The translations under genes were made by a program, and so were the position numbers. From NCBI RefSeq assembly GCF_009193135.1, contig NZ_VUKC01000003.1, positions 62,001 to 126,000 on the forward strand: a DNA stretch of 64,000 bases. The letters run 5' to 3'. The stretch comes from Georgenia satyanarayanai. Its GTDB lineage: Bacteria; Actinomycetota; Actinomycetes; Actinomycetales; Actinomycetaceae. The notes beneath the pieces are model-generated. The model did not search any database, was not told the origin of the DNA, and worked only from the letters and a program-made list of their open reading frames with translations. Below, one piece after another: positions 25,277-34,329 of this stretch (positions are counted from its first letter, which is position 1; the number at the start of each line of letters is the position of its first letter).

Positions 25277-26197
25277 ATGTCCGCCCACCCGTCCGCACCG
25301 CCACACCGGCGGCGCCGCCCCTCCCTGCCCCACGTCCTGCTCGTCCCCACCCTCGCCCTGCTCCTCGTGGGCACCGGGTACCCGATCGTCTGGCAGCTGG
25401 TGACCTCGTTGCGCGAGTACGGCATGGCCCAGCAGTTCGGCCAGCCGGCGCCCTTCGTCGGGCTGGCCAACTACGCGGCGATCGCGCAGGACCCCGCCAT
25501 GTGGGGCGTCGTTGTCCGGTCGGTCGTCTTCGCCGTCGTCACCGCCTTTGTGACGCTGGGCGCCGGCATCCTCGTCGCGCTCCTCATGCGCGCGGCGTGG
25601 CCCTGGGTGCGCGTGACCCTCCAGGTGACCCTCCTGCTCGCCTGGGCGATGCCGGTCGTGGCGGCGATGACCGTGTGGATCTGGCTGTTCGACCGGAGGC
25701 GGGGCGTGGTCAACTGGCTGCTCGAGCGGGCCGGCCTCACCGGCTTCCACCGTTTCGACTGGCTCGCCGACCCCGCCACCTTCTTCCTCCTCGTGGGCCT
25801 GGTCGTCGTGTGGATGTCGGTGCCCTTCGTGGCGCTGTCCGTCTACGCCGGGCTCACCCAGGTCCCCGCCGAGGTCCTGGAGGCGAGCCAGCTCGACGGC
25901 GCGGGCCCTCTTCAGCGCCTGCGCTACATCCTGCTGCCCGTCATCCGGCCGGTCGTGGCGATCGTCCTGCTGCTCCAGCTGGTGTGGGACCTGCGGGTCT
26001 TCGCGCAGGTGCGGCTGCTCCAGGACGCCGGCTCCGCGTCCGGGCGCTTCGACCTCCTCGGGACGGCCATCTACAAGCTCGGCACCGGGTCCGGGGACTT
26101 CGGGATGGCCGCCGCACTGTCGGTCGTCGTCCTCCTCCTCACCGTGGCGCTGAGCGCCTACTACGTCCGGATGCTGCTCAAGGAGGACGCCTCGTGA
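25277..26197 (+). CDS. Carbohydrate ABC transporter permease (MalF-type)
   Basis: A 306-residue inner-membrane protein with six hydrophobic helices starting near residue 15 (LLVPTLALLLVGTGYPIVW). The EAA loop EASQLDGAGPLQRLRYILLP (about 208-227) contacts the ATPase. It forms a heterodimeric channel with the next gene product. The ATG at 25277 has a GAAGGAG ribosome-binding site. The gene overlaps the next one by 4 bp (GTGA). Confidence 0.93.
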   Translation: MSAHPSAPPHRRRRPSLPHVLLVPTLALLLVGTGYPIVWQLVTSLREYGMAQQFGQPAPFVGLANYAAIAQDPAMWGVVVRSVVFAVVTAFVTLGAGILVALLMRAAWPWVRVTLQVTLLLAWAMPVVAAMTVWIWLFDRRRGVVNWLLERAGLTGFHRFDWLADPATFFLLVGLVVVWMSVPFVALSVYAGLTQVPAEVLEASQLDGAGPLQRLRYILLPVIRPVVAIVLLLQLVWDLRVFAQVRLLQDAGSASGRFDLLGTAIYKLGTGSGDFGMAAALSVVVLLLTVALSAYYVRMLLKEDAS

Positions 26198-27099
26198 CCC
26201 TGACCAAGGCCGGCCCTGCTGCCCCCGCGCGGGGCCGCACGGCCGCCCTCCCCGCCGCACGCCGACGCCGTCGCCCGGGCCGGACCGTGGCCAGCATCGT
26301 CGCTCTCGTCGTCGCGCTGGCGTGGGTGTTCCCGGTGTACTGGATGTGGAGCTCGGCACTGCTGCCCAACCGGCGGCTGCAGAGCTTCACGCCGAGCTTC
26401 CTGCCCACCGGCGGGAGCCTCGACAACTTCCGCGGTGTCCTCGAGGACGGCGGGTTCTTCTCGGCGCTCGGGATGAGCCTGTCCGTCACCCTGCTCGCGG
26501 TGTCGGTCTGCCTCCTCTTCGCGCTCCTCGCGGCGCTGGCGGTCTCGCGCTACCGGTTCCGGGGGCGGACGAGCTTCGTCCTTGCCGTCCTGCTCGTCCA
26601 GATGCTGCCCGCCGAGGGCCTGTTCATCGCCCAGTACAAGCTCATGCAGGGCATCGGGGGCCTCGAGAGCGTGTGGGGCGTGAGCCTCCTGTACGCCGCG
26701 CTCGTCGTCCCGTTCACGGTGTGGATGCTGCGGGGCTTCGTGGCAGGGATCCCCGTCGACCTCGAGGAGGCGGCGATGGTGGACGGCCTGAGCCGGACCC
26801 GGGCCTTCTTCCGGGTGACCTTCCCGCTCCTCGCCCCCGGTCTGGTGGCATCGGGCGTCTACGCCTTCCTCCAGTGCTGGAACGAGTTCACCATCGCCCT
26901 GGTCATCCTCCAGCGAGAGGAGAACACGACCCTGCCGCTGTGGCTGCGCAGCTTCGTGCAGGCCAGTGCGACGCGGGAGGTCGACTGGGGACAGGTGATG
27001 GCGGCGTCCTCGCTCGTCGCGGTGCCGGTCATCGTCTTCTTCCTCCTCGTCCAGGGCCGGATGACCTCCGGTCTCGTCGCCGGGGCGGTCAAGGGATGA
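26194..27099 (+). CDS. Carbohydrate ABC transporter permease (MalG-type)
   Basis: A 301-residue permease. After a basic N-terminus (RRRRRPGR) there are six membrane helices, and the EAA loop EEAAMVDGLSRTRAFFRVTF lies near residues 190-209. It pairs with the preceding MalF-type subunit. GTG 26194 overlaps the stop of the upstream gene, and its own stop overlaps the ROK kinase start, so the three are translationally coupled. No ATP-binding subunit follows, so the pair probably uses a shared MsiK/MsmX-type ATPase encoded elsewhere. Confidence 0.93.
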   Translation: MTLTKAGPAAPARGRTAALPAARRRRRPGRTVASIVALVVALAWVFPVYWMWSSALLPNRRLQSFTPSFLPTGGSLDNFRGVLEDGGFFSALGMSLSVTLLAVSVCLLFALLAALAVSRYRFRGRTSFVLAVLLVQMLPAEGLFIAQYKLMQGIGGLESVWGVSLLYAALVVPFTVWMLRGFVAGIPVDLEEAAMVDGLSRTRAFFRVTFPLLAPGLVASGVYAFLQCWNEFTIALVILQREENTTLPLWLRSFVQASATREVDWGQVMAASSLVAVPVIVFFLLVQGRMTSGLVAGAVKG

Positions 27100-28010
27100 G
27101 GGCCGGGGTGGACATCGGGGGGACGACGACGGCGGCCGCCCTGCTCGGCGACGACGGCTCGCTCGTCGCCCGGGTCGCCCTGCCCTCGGGCCACGGCCCC
27201 GCCGCCGTCGTCGAGGTCGCTGTCGCGGCCGTCGCCGGGCTGTGCGCCGGCGCCGGCCTCGAGGCGGTCCCCGCGGTGGGCGTCGGGGTCCCGGGCACGG
27301 TGGAGCACGGGCGGGTGCACAACGCGGTCAACCTCGGTGTCGCCGAGCTCGACCTCGCGTCCCGGCTCGGTGAGCGTCTTGGTGCCCCCGTGCACGTGGA
27401 GAACGACGTCAACGCCGCGGCGGTGGGCGCCCACCACCTGCTGGCCGGGAGCGGCGGGCCGCCCGGGTCGATGGCCTACCTCAACATCGGCACCGGGGTC
27501 GCCTGCGGGGTGGTCCTCGACGGGCTGCTGTGGCGCGGCGCGAGCGGCTCGGCCGGCGAGATCGGGCACGTCCCGGTCGACCCGGCGGGGGAGCGGTGCC
27601 CGTGCGGCCAGCGTGGCTGCCTGGAGACGCTGTGCTCGGGCGCGGCCATCGGCCGCCTGTGGCCCGCTCCCGACCAGCCCCCGCCCGCCGCGCTCTTCGC
27701 CGCAGCAGCGGCGGGGGACCCGACCGCACGGTCCGTCCGCGACCGGGTGCTCCGGGGGGTCGCCGACGCCGTGCGGCTCGTCCACCTGTCCTTCGACGTC
27801 GAGGTCGTGGCCCTGGGCGGTGGGGTGAGCCGGCTCGGCGTCCGCCTGCTCACCGGGGTCCGGGCCGCGCTCGAGACCATGGCCGCGGCCTCCCCGTTCC
27901 TCGCGTCGCTCGGCCTGCCCGCCCGCGTCACGCTGCTCGACCGGCCGCAGGACGCCGGCGTGCTCGGCGCGGCGCTGCTCGCCGGGACGCCCTGTCCGGC
28001 CGGGCGCTGA
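27096..28010 (+). CDS. ROK family sugar kinase
   Basis: A 304-residue protein with the ATP phosphate loop DIGGTTTAAALLGDDG at the N-terminus, the sugar-binding ENDVNAAAVGAHH with catalytic aspartate, a GTGVACG loop and the ROK zinc motif GEIGHVPVDP followed by CPCGQRGCLETL. Unlike the first gene of the operon it lacks a helix-turn-helix domain, so it is an enzyme. It likely phosphorylates the imported sugar, as glucokinase or N-acetylhexosamine kinase would. ATGA overlap couples it to the permease gene. Confidence 0.9.
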   Translation: MRAGVDIGGTTTAAALLGDDGSLVARVALPSGHGPAAVVEVAVAAVAGLCAGAGLEAVPAVGVGVPGTVEHGRVHNAVNLGVAELDLASRLGERLGAPVHVENDVNAAAVGAHHLLAGSGGPPGSMAYLNIGTGVACGVVLDGLLWRGASGSAGEIGHVPVDPAGERCPCGQRGCLETLCSGAAIGRLWPAPDQPPPAALFAAAAAGDPTARSVRDRVLRGVADAVRLVHLSFDVEVVALGGGVSRLGVRLLTGVRAALETMAAASPFLASLGLPARVTLLDRPQDAGVLGAALLAGTPCPAGR

Positions 28011-28076
28011 GCCGTCGTCCAGCAGCACCTCAGCGGCGGGGGAGAGGTCGTCGTCCAGGCCTGGGAGGGCCGCGGC

Positions 28077-28601
28077 TCAGCCGCCGGGGATGGCGCAGGC
28101 GTCGGCAACGTCGGTGACCACCTGGGGACGGGTGGCCGCCGGCGGGCGGGCCCCGGCGTCCCAGTCGGCGCCGGTGAGGACGGGCTGGTCCTCCAGCGCT
28201 CGCAGCTCGGAGGCGTTGAACACGCGGGAGCGGGTGAGGAAGCGGAGCCCGTGGGGTCCCTCGACGCTGAAGCCGGAGCCGCGGCCGGGCACGACGTCCA
28301 GGACGAGCTGGGTGTGCTGCCACGCGCCGAACTGCTGCGGGGAGATCCACACGGGCACGCCGTCGGCACCGGAGGGCGCATCGGGCCGCACCTGGCCGGT
28401 GAACAGGCGCAGGTCCAGGACGCCGAGGAGCACCTCGCGGTCACCGACGAGGAACTCCCCCTGGGGGTAGCACATGGGGGAGGAGCCGTCGCAGCAGCCG
28501 CCCGACTGGTGCATCATCAGCGGGCCGTGCTCGTCGCGCAGGCGGTCGAGCAGCTCCGCGGCGGCGGGCAGGGCCACCACCCGCGGCACGGTGACGTCCA
28601 T
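28077..28601 (-). CDS. DUF779 domain-containing protein
   Basis: A 174-residue protein with the DUF779 core (about residues 15-120): HQSGGCCDGSSPMCYPQGEF, where clustered cysteines suggest metal or redox chemistry, then QFGAWQHTQLVLDVVPGRGSGFSVEGP. The family is almost always encoded next to an acetaldehyde/aldehyde dehydrogenase and its function is unproven. Here it follows such a gene by 55 bp on the same strand. The last 45 residues are an extra tail with no recognisable motif. Confidence 0.85.
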   Translation of the reverse strand: MDVTVPRVVALPAAAELLDRLRDEHGPLMMHQSGGCCDGSSPMCYPQGEFLVGDREVLLGVLDLRLFTGQVRPDAPSGADGVPVWISPQQFGAWQHTQLVLDVVPGRGSGFSVEGPHGLRFLTRSRVFNASELRALEDQPVLTGADWDAGARPPAATRPQVVTDVADACAIPGG

Positions 28602-28621
28602 CGGTCCTCCACTCCCGAGGC

Positions 28622-28648
28622 GCCGGGGCCGCGCGGGGCGGCCCCGGC
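28622..28648 (-). terminator. Hairpin between aldehyde dehydrogenase and DUF779 genes
   Basis: A 10 bp GC stem (28622-28631 with 28639-28648) and 7 nt loop lie between the aldehyde dehydrogenase stop and the DUF779 start. It could attenuate read-through, giving more dehydrogenase than DUF779 protein. Confidence 0.45.
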
Positions 28649-28656
28649 CCTGCGGT

Positions 28657-30222
28657 CTAGAAGTAGCCCTGCGCGCCGGGCGCGTAGGACACGAGCAGGT
28701 TCTTCGTCTGCTGGTAGTGCGCGAGCATCATGAGGTGGTTCTCGCGCCCGATGCCCGACTGCTTGTAGCCGCCGAAGGCCGCGTGCGCCGGGTACTGGTG
28801 GTAGGTGTTGGTCCACACCCGCCCGGCCTGGATGGCGCGGCCCGCCCGGTACATCGTGTCGGCGCTGCGGCTCCACACCCCGGCACCGAGGCCGTACAGG
28901 GTGTCGTTGGCGATCTCGATGGCCTCGTCGAAGTCCTTGAAGGTCGTCACCGACAGGACCGGGCCGAAGATCTCCTCCTGGAACACCCGCATCTTGTTGT
29001 GGCCCTTGAAGACGGTCGGCTGGATGTAGTAGCCGCCGTCCAGGCCCTCGACGGTGTCGACGTCACCGCCGACGAGGACCTCGGCGCCCTCCTGGCGCCC
29101 GATGTCGAGGTAGCTCTTGATCTTCTCGAACTGGTCGGAGGACGCCTGCGCGCCGACCATCGTCGTCGGGTCGAGCGGGTGGCCGCGCTTGACGGCCTGG
29201 ACGCGCGGCAGTGCCCGCGCCATGAAGTCGTCGTAGATCGACTCGTGGATGAGCGCGCGGGACGGGCAGGTGCACACCTCACCCTGGTTGAAGGCGAACA
29301 TCGTGAAGCCCTCGAGGGCCTTGTCCAGGTAGTCGTCGTCGGCGGCCATGACGTCGGCGAAGAAGACGTTGGGGGACTTGCCACCCAGCTCGAGGGTGAC
29401 CGGGATGATGTTCTGGGTCGCGTACTGCATGATCAGCCGACCCGTCGTCGTCTCACCGGTGAAGGCGACCTTCGCGATGCGCGGGTTGGCTGCCAGCGGC
29501 TTGCCCGCCTCGACGCCGAAGCCGTTGACGACGTTGAGCACGCCGTCGGGCAGCAGGTCCCCGATGAGGGTCATGAGGTACATGATCGAGGCGGGCGTCT
29601 GCTCGGCCGGCTTGAGGACGACGGCGTTGCCGGCCGCGAGCGCCGGCGCCAGCTTCCACGTGGCCATGAGGATGGGGAAGTTCCACGGGATGATCTGCCC
29701 GACCACACCGAGCGGCTCGTGGAAGTGGTAGGCCACGGTGTCATCGTCGAGCTGGGAGATGCCGCCCTGCTGGGCGCGGATGGCGCCGGCGAAGTAGCGG
29801 AAGTGGTCGGCCGCCAGCGGGAGGTCCGCGGCGAGGATCTCCCGGATCGGCTTGCCGTTGTCCCAGGTCTCCGCGACGGCGATCCTCTCGAGGTTCTCCT
29901 CGATGCGGTCGGCGATCCGCAGGAGGATCAGGGCGCGCTCGGCCACCGAGGTGCGGCCCCAGGCGGGGGCGGCTGCGTGGGCGGCGTCCAGCGCCAGCTC
30001 GATGTCCTCGGCGGTGCTGCGGGCGACCTCGGTGAAGGTCTTCCCGTCCACCGGGCTGGGGTTCTCGAAGTACTGGCCCTTGACCGGCGGCACCCACTGC
30101 CCGCCGATGTAGTTGTCGTAGCGCTTCTCGTAGGACATGAGCGCGCCGTCGGTGCCGGGTGCGGCGTAGACGGTGGGCTGCGGGGCTGCGGTGTCCTGGG
30201 GCACGTCCGTCTCGATGGTCAT
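28657..30222 (-). CDS. Aldehyde dehydrogenase (ExaC/AldB-like, NAD+)
   Basis: A 521-residue ALDH. The NAD-binding region contains [19 protein letters not shown] and FTGETTTGR. Catalytic E278 is in LELGGKSPN and the nucleophile C317 in [11 protein letters not shown]. It closely resembles acetaldehyde/aliphatic aldehyde dehydrogenases that travel with DUF779, so oxidation of acetaldehyde or a short aldehyde to the acid is expected. About 30 residues precede the usual [11 protein letters not shown] start, so an internal ATG at M29 is an alternative start. A GGGAG ribosome-binding site lies before 30222. Confidence 0.92.
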   Translation of the reverse strand: MTIETDVPQDTAAPQPTVYAAPGTDGALMSYEKRYDNYIGGQWVPPVKGQYFENPSPVDGKTFTEVARSTAEDIELALDAAHAAAPAWGRTSVAERALILLRIADRIEENLERIAVAETWDNGKPIREILAADLPLAADHFRYFAGAIRAQQGGISQLDDDTVAYHFHEPLGVVGQIIPWNFPILMATWKLAPALAAGNAVVLKPAEQTPASIMYLMTLIGDLLPDGVLNVVNGFGVEAGKPLAANPRIAKVAFTGETTTGRLIMQYATQNIIPVTLELGGKSPNVFFADVMAADDDYLDKALEGFTMFAFNQGEVCTCPSRALIHESIYDDFMARALPRVQAVKRGHPLDPTTMVGAQASSDQFEKIKSYLDIGRQEGAEVLVGGDVDTVEGLDGGYYIQPTVFKGHNKMRVFQEEIFGPVLSVTTFKDFDEAIEIANDTLYGLGAGVWSRSADTMYRAGRAIQAGRVWTNTYHQYPAHAAFGGYKQSGIGRENHLMMLAHYQQTKNLLVSYAPGAQGYF

Positions 30223-30266
30223 GAACGAGTACTCCCTCGTGGCTCGATCCGCCGGTGGTGACCGGA

Positions 30267-30288
30267 GGCGGCTCCACGTCGAGCCGCC
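30267..30288. promoter_or_regulatory. Inverted repeat in the divergent aldehyde dehydrogenase / DUF5701 promoter region
   Basis: A perfect 8 bp inverted repeat (30267-30274 with 30281-30288) with a 6 bp spacer lies in the 159 bp between the divergent start codons. It may be an operator for a regulator not encoded nearby, or an mRNA leader hairpin of the dehydrogenase gene. Confidence 0.35.
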
Positions 30289-30381
30289 CACCTCGACGAT
30301 ATGTCGTGGACCACGTCGTGGGAAGAGGCGCGGTCCCCGCCGCGTTGCCCCTCCTGCCCACCACCCCGGGAGGACACCCTC

Positions 30382-31077
30382 ATGCCCCAGCAGACCGTCA
30401 CCCACCCCGCCGACCTGCCCACCGTCGTCGCCGGCCCGTCGGCCGCGGCCGCCAGCTTCGACCCCGCCGCGCCGCCTGAGCAGGAGCTCGAGCGTCAGGT
30501 GCGCGCGTACGTCGAGCTCGGCTTCGCCGCGCTGCTCGGCACCGACGAGGCGGGGCTGCGAGCGCTTGTCGAGCCGCTGCGCGCCGAGCTGCCGCCCGCC
30601 GGTGAGCCGACATCCGTGCCGCCCGAAGACCACGTCGCCCTCGTCCTCGTCCTCGCGCTGGAGCGGCCCGGGGACGCCGTCCCTGCCATGCGGCTGGGAC
30701 GGCGCACCGGCGTGAGCGTCATCGATGACGACGAGCTCGCGACCTACCGTCCCGTCGTCGACGTGCCCGTGGGGCCGGCCTACCTCCTGCGTGACGTCGA
30801 CACCGGCTCCCGCTTCCTCGGCGTCACGCCCGAGGACGCGGTGACCGCGATCCGCGCCGAGGGCCGCCGGCCGCTCACTGTCGCCGAGGGCTTGGCGCTC
30901 GTCGTGCTGCGTCCGGACATGCTGCGCCCCGGCCGCTGCTTCTCCCTCGCCGGCTCGCGTACCGGCACGAACCAACGCGTGCCCGCCGTGTGGATCTCCG
31001 AGCGCCGGCCCAAGCTGGGCTGGTGCTGGGACCGCAACCCGCACACCTGGCTGGGCACCGCGTCCGCCGGAGCGTAG
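30382..31077 (+). CDS. DUF5701 family protein
   Basis: A 231-residue soluble protein. The second half has the conserved pattern of this actinobacterial family: [48 protein letters not shown] and a closing [17 protein letters not shown] region ending NPHTWLG. No enzyme motif is known for the family. The ATG at 30382 was chosen over upstream in-frame starts because GGGAGGAC lies 9 nt before it. It is divergent from the aldehyde dehydrogenase, but nothing in the sequence ties its function to it. Confidence 0.8.
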   Translation: MPQQTVTHPADLPTVVAGPSAAAASFDPAAPPEQELERQVRAYVELGFAALLGTDEAGLRALVEPLRAELPPAGEPTSVPPEDHVALVLVLALERPGDAVPAMRLGRRTGVSVIDDDELATYRPVVDVPVGPAYLLRDVDTGSRFLGVTPEDAVTAIRAEGRRPLTVAEGLALVVLRPDMLRPGRCFSLAGSRTGTNQRVPAVWISERRPKLGWCWDRNPHTWLGTASAGA

Positions 31078-31119
31078 CCCCGCCCCCTCCCCGCCGAGTA
31101 CACGGGTGAGGGAACAGCC

Positions 31120-31545
31120 TCAGTCCGTGGGACGGCGGCGCAGGGCCTTGGTCTGGCTGCGGCGGGTCTTGCTCTCCGCACGGCGGCGCTGGGCACCGCG
31201 GGAGGGCTTCGTGGGCCGGCGCTTCGGCGGCGGGGGAGCGAGCGCCTCGCGCAGCACCTGGGCCAGTCGCTCGGCAGCGGCCTCGCGGTTGCGCAGCTGG
31301 GAGCGGTGCTCGCTCGCGCTCACGGTGAGCCGCCCGTCCACGAGCCGCCCGGCCAGGGCCTCGAGCACCCGGGCACGCTGGTGCTCGCTCAGGGCGGGCG
31401 TCGCGGCGAGGTCGACGGTGAGCTCGGCCCGCGAGTCGGTCGTGTTGACGCTCTGCCCACCGGGCCCGGAGGACCGGGAGAAACGCCACTGGAGCTCCTC
31501 CTCGCGCAGCGTGACGGAGGAGGTCACGCGGAGGTCGCCGGCCAT
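31120..31545 (-). CDS. arfB: Alternative ribosome-rescue factor ArfB (peptidyl-tRNA hydrolase)
   Basis: A 141-residue release-factor-like protein. The GGQ motif is at residues 29-31 in SRSSGPGGQSVN and catalyses peptidyl-tRNA hydrolysis. The C-terminal tail (about 108-141) is strongly basic (RRPTKPSRGAQRRRAESKTR), as needed to enter the empty mRNA channel of stalled ribosomes. Length and architecture match ArfB/YaeJ, not full release factors, which carry a codon-recognition domain. Single gene between DUF5701 and pepN. Confidence 0.93.
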   Translation of the reverse strand: MAGDLRVTSSVTLREEELQWRFSRSSGPGGQSVNTTDSRAELTVDLAATPALSEHQRARVLEALAGRLVDGRLTVSASEHRSQLRNREAAAERLAQVLREALAPPPPKRRPTKPSRGAQRRRAESKTRRSQTKALRRRPTD

Positions 31546-31700
31546 GCGCCCACCCTCTCACCCCGCCGCGGCCCCGCCGCGGCCCCGCCGCGACCCCATC
31601 CGCACCGGACGGTGCGCTCGGCGCAGAGGGCCGGTGCGCTCGGTGCTGCGCCGGTCCCCGCGTGTGCCCGGGACCGGCCCTCCGTGCTTTGCTCCTCCCC

Positions 31701-34319
31701 GTGAGCAACCTGACCCGCACCCAGACCCGCGAGCGCGCCGCGCAGCTGACCCTCCACGCCGTCACCGTCGAGCTGGACCTGCGCGCCGCCCGCGACCCGC
31801 ACACCACGACCTTCCCGACGACGACGACCCTGCGCCTGTCGAGCACGGCGACCACGACGTGGCTGGACTTCCTCGGCCCGCGCGTGCACGCCGTCGCCGT
31901 CGACGGGCAGGAGCGCCTCGTGCGGGTGGCCGACGGGCGCGTCGCCGTCGACGGGTTGCGCACGGACGGGGAGTCCACCGTGGTGGTGCGCGGCGAGGCC
32001 GCCTACTCGCGCACGGGGGAGGGGCTGCACCGTTTCGTCGACCCCGTCGACGGCGAGACCTACCTCTACACGCAGTACGAGCCGGCCGACGCGCGCCGCG
32101 TCTTCGCGTGCACCGAGCAGCCCGACCTCAAGGCGCCGTCGACGTTCGTCGTCACCGCCCCGGCCGGGTGGCACGTGCTGTCGAACTCGGTCGTCGAGTC
32201 CGTCGTCGATGGCGACGACGGCTCGCGCACGTGGACCTTCGCGCCCACCCCGCCGCTGTCCACCTACGTCACCGCCGTCGTCGCGGGGCCGTACCACCGC
32301 GCCGAGGGGCACTGGTCGCGCGAGCTGGCCGACGGGACCACCCTCGACGTCCCGCTCGGGCTGTGGTGCCGCGCGTCGCTCGCGCCCCACCTCGACGCCG
32401 AGGAGTTCCTCGACATCACCCGCCAGGGCCTGGACCTGTTCCACGACGCGTTCGCCTACCCCTACCCGTGGGGCAAGTACGACCAGGTGCTCGTGCCGGA
32501 GTACAACCTCGGCGCGATGGAGAACCCGGGCCTGGTGACCTTCACCGAGAAGTACCTCTTCCGCTCCCAGGCCACCGAGGCGCAGCGGGAGGGCCGGGCG
32601 ACGACGATCCTCCACGAGATGGCACACATGTGGTTCGGGGACCTCGCGACGATGCGCTGGTGGGACGACCTGTGGCTCAAGGAGTCCTTCGCGGACTACA
32701 TGGGCACCTACGCGACGGCGACCGCCACCCGCTTCACCGGCGCGTGGACGAGCTTCGCGCTGCGCCGCAAGGCCTGGGCCTACCGGCAGGACCAGCTCCC
32801 GACGACCCACCCCGTCGTCGCCGACATCCCCGACCTCGAAGCCGCCAAGCAGAACTTCGACGGCATCACCTACGCCAAGGGCGCCTCGGTGCTCAAGCAG
32901 CTCGTCGCCTTCGTCGGCCCCGAGGCCTTCCTCGCCGGGGCGCGGACCTACTTCCAGCGGCACGCCTTCGGCACCACGACCCTGCCGGACCTCCTCGCCG
33001 CCCTGGAGGAGGCCTCCGGCCGCGACCTGTCGGCGTGGAGCGGGCAGTGGCTGGAGACGACCGGCCCGTCGACGCTCAGCGCGGAGGTGGAGGCCGCCGA
33101 CGGCACCGTGACGGCGCTGCGGGTGCGACAGGACGACGACGGCGGGGTGCTGCGCGACCACCGGCTCGCCGTCGGGTGCTACTCGGCCGACGACGACGGC
33201 GTCCTCGTCCGCACGCACCGTTTCCTCACCGACGTGTCGGGCCCCGTCACCGAGCTGCCCGGGGCGGTCGGCATCCTGGTGCCCGACCTCGTCCTCGTCA
33301 ACGACGACGACCTCACCTACGCCAAGGTGCGCCTCGACGGGCGCAGCACGGCGGCCGCGCTGCGGTCCGCCGGCACGATCGAGGAGTCCCTGTCGCGGGC
33401 GGTGCTGTGGTCGGCGCTGTGGAGCGCGACCCGCGACGGCGCGTTGCCGGCCGCGGCCTTCCTCGACGCCGTCGTGTCCCAGCTGCCGGCGGAGCGGGAG
33501 ATCGGCATCGCCCGTGACCTGCTCGCCCACGCGGCGAGCGCCGTCGAGCACTACCTGCCGACCGAGGTACGCGCCGGGGCCCGGGCGCTGCTCGCGGAGG
33601 AGGCGTTCACCCAGCTCGGGCGGCAGGAGCCCGGCTCGGGCCTGCAGCTGGTGTGGGCACGCGCCTTCGCCGACGCGGCGGCACGCGCGCCGGAGGCCGC
33701 CGGCCGGGTCCGGACGGTGCTCGGCGCGGGCGCCGAGAGCGACGTGCCGGGCCTGCGTCTGGACCCCGAGCTGCGGTGGACGCTGTGGCGGGCGCTCGCC
33801 GCCGTCGGCCTGGCCGGCCCGGAGCAGCTGGACTCCGAGCTCGCCCGCGAGGACACGGCGACCACGCGGCTGGAGCACCGCGCCGCGCTGGTCGGTCGGC
33901 CGGACGCGACGGTGAAGGCGGAGGCCTGGGCCTCCCTCGGCCTGCCCGCACCGGGCGAGGACCGGGCGCTGGCGGAGAGCCCGCTGTCCAACGACGAGGT
34001 GGACGCGGTCATCGCCGGGCTCACGCAGCCGCTGCACGCCGAGCTGCTCGAGGGCTACGTCGAGCCGTACTTCGCGCTGCTGCCGCAGCTGTGGTCGGGT
34101 CGGTCGATCGAGATCGCCGAGCGCCTGGTCGAGGGCCTCTACCCGGACTGGGTGGACGCGGCGGAGGGGCCGGTCGAGGACCACCCGGTGGTCGCCCGCA
34201 CCCGCCGGTGGCTCGCCGAGCACGAGGACGCACCGGCCGGGCTGCGCCGCACCCTCCTCGAGCAGCTCGACGACCTCGAGCGGGCGCTGCGGGCCCGAGC
34301 CGCCGCCGGGCGGGGCTGA
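31701..34319 (+). CDS. pepN: Aminopeptidase N (M1 family)
   Basis: An 872-residue zinc peptidase. The substrate-recognition motif GAMEN is at 271-275, and the zinc site is HEMAH at 305-309 with the third ligand E328 in KESFADYM. The C-terminal ERAP1-like helical domain is complete. It removes N-terminal amino acids from peptides in the cytoplasm. The GTG start at 31701 gives the family N-terminus (SNLTRTQTRERAAQL), typical of actinobacterial PepN. Long shadow frames on both strands here are due to high GC. Confidence 0.95.
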   Translation: MSNLTRTQTRERAAQLTLHAVTVELDLRAARDPHTTTFPTTTTLRLSSTATTTWLDFLGPRVHAVAVDGQERLVRVADGRVAVDGLRTDGESTVVVRGEAAYSRTGEGLHRFVDPVDGETYLYTQYEPADARRVFACTEQPDLKAPSTFVVTAPAGWHVLSNSVVESVVDGDDGSRTWTFAPTPPLSTYVTAVVAGPYHRAEGHWSRELADGTTLDVPLGLWCRASLAPHLDAEEFLDITRQGLDLFHDAFAYPYPWGKYDQVLVPEYNLGAMENPGLVTFTEKYLFRSQATEAQREGRATTILHEMAHMWFGDLATMRWWDDLWLKESFADYMGTYATATATRFTGAWTSFALRRKAWAYRQDQLPTTHPVVADIPDLEAAKQNFDGITYAKGASVLKQLVAFVGPEAFLAGARTYFQRHAFGTTTLPDLLAALEEASGRDLSAWSGQWLETTGPSTLSAEVEAADGTVTALRVRQDDDGGVLRDHRLAVGCYSADDDGVLVRTHRFLTDVSGPVTELPGAVGILVPDLVLVNDDDLTYAKVRLDGRSTAAALRSAGTIEESLSRAVLWSALWSATRDGALPAAAFLDAVVSQLPAEREIGIARDLLAHAASAVEHYLPTEVRAGARALLAEEAFTQLGRQEPGSGLQLVWARAFADAAARAPEAAGRVRTVLGAGAESDVPGLRLDPELRWTLWRALAAVGLAGPEQLDSELAREDTATTRLEHRAALVGRPDATVKAEAWASLGLPAPGEDRALAESPLSNDEVDAVIAGLTQPLHAELLEGYVEPYFALLPQLWSGRSIEIAERLVEGLYPDWVDAAEGPVEDHPVVARTRRWLAEHEDAPAGLRRTLLEQLDDLERALRARAAAGRG

Positions 34320-34329
34320 GCGCGGCGGC

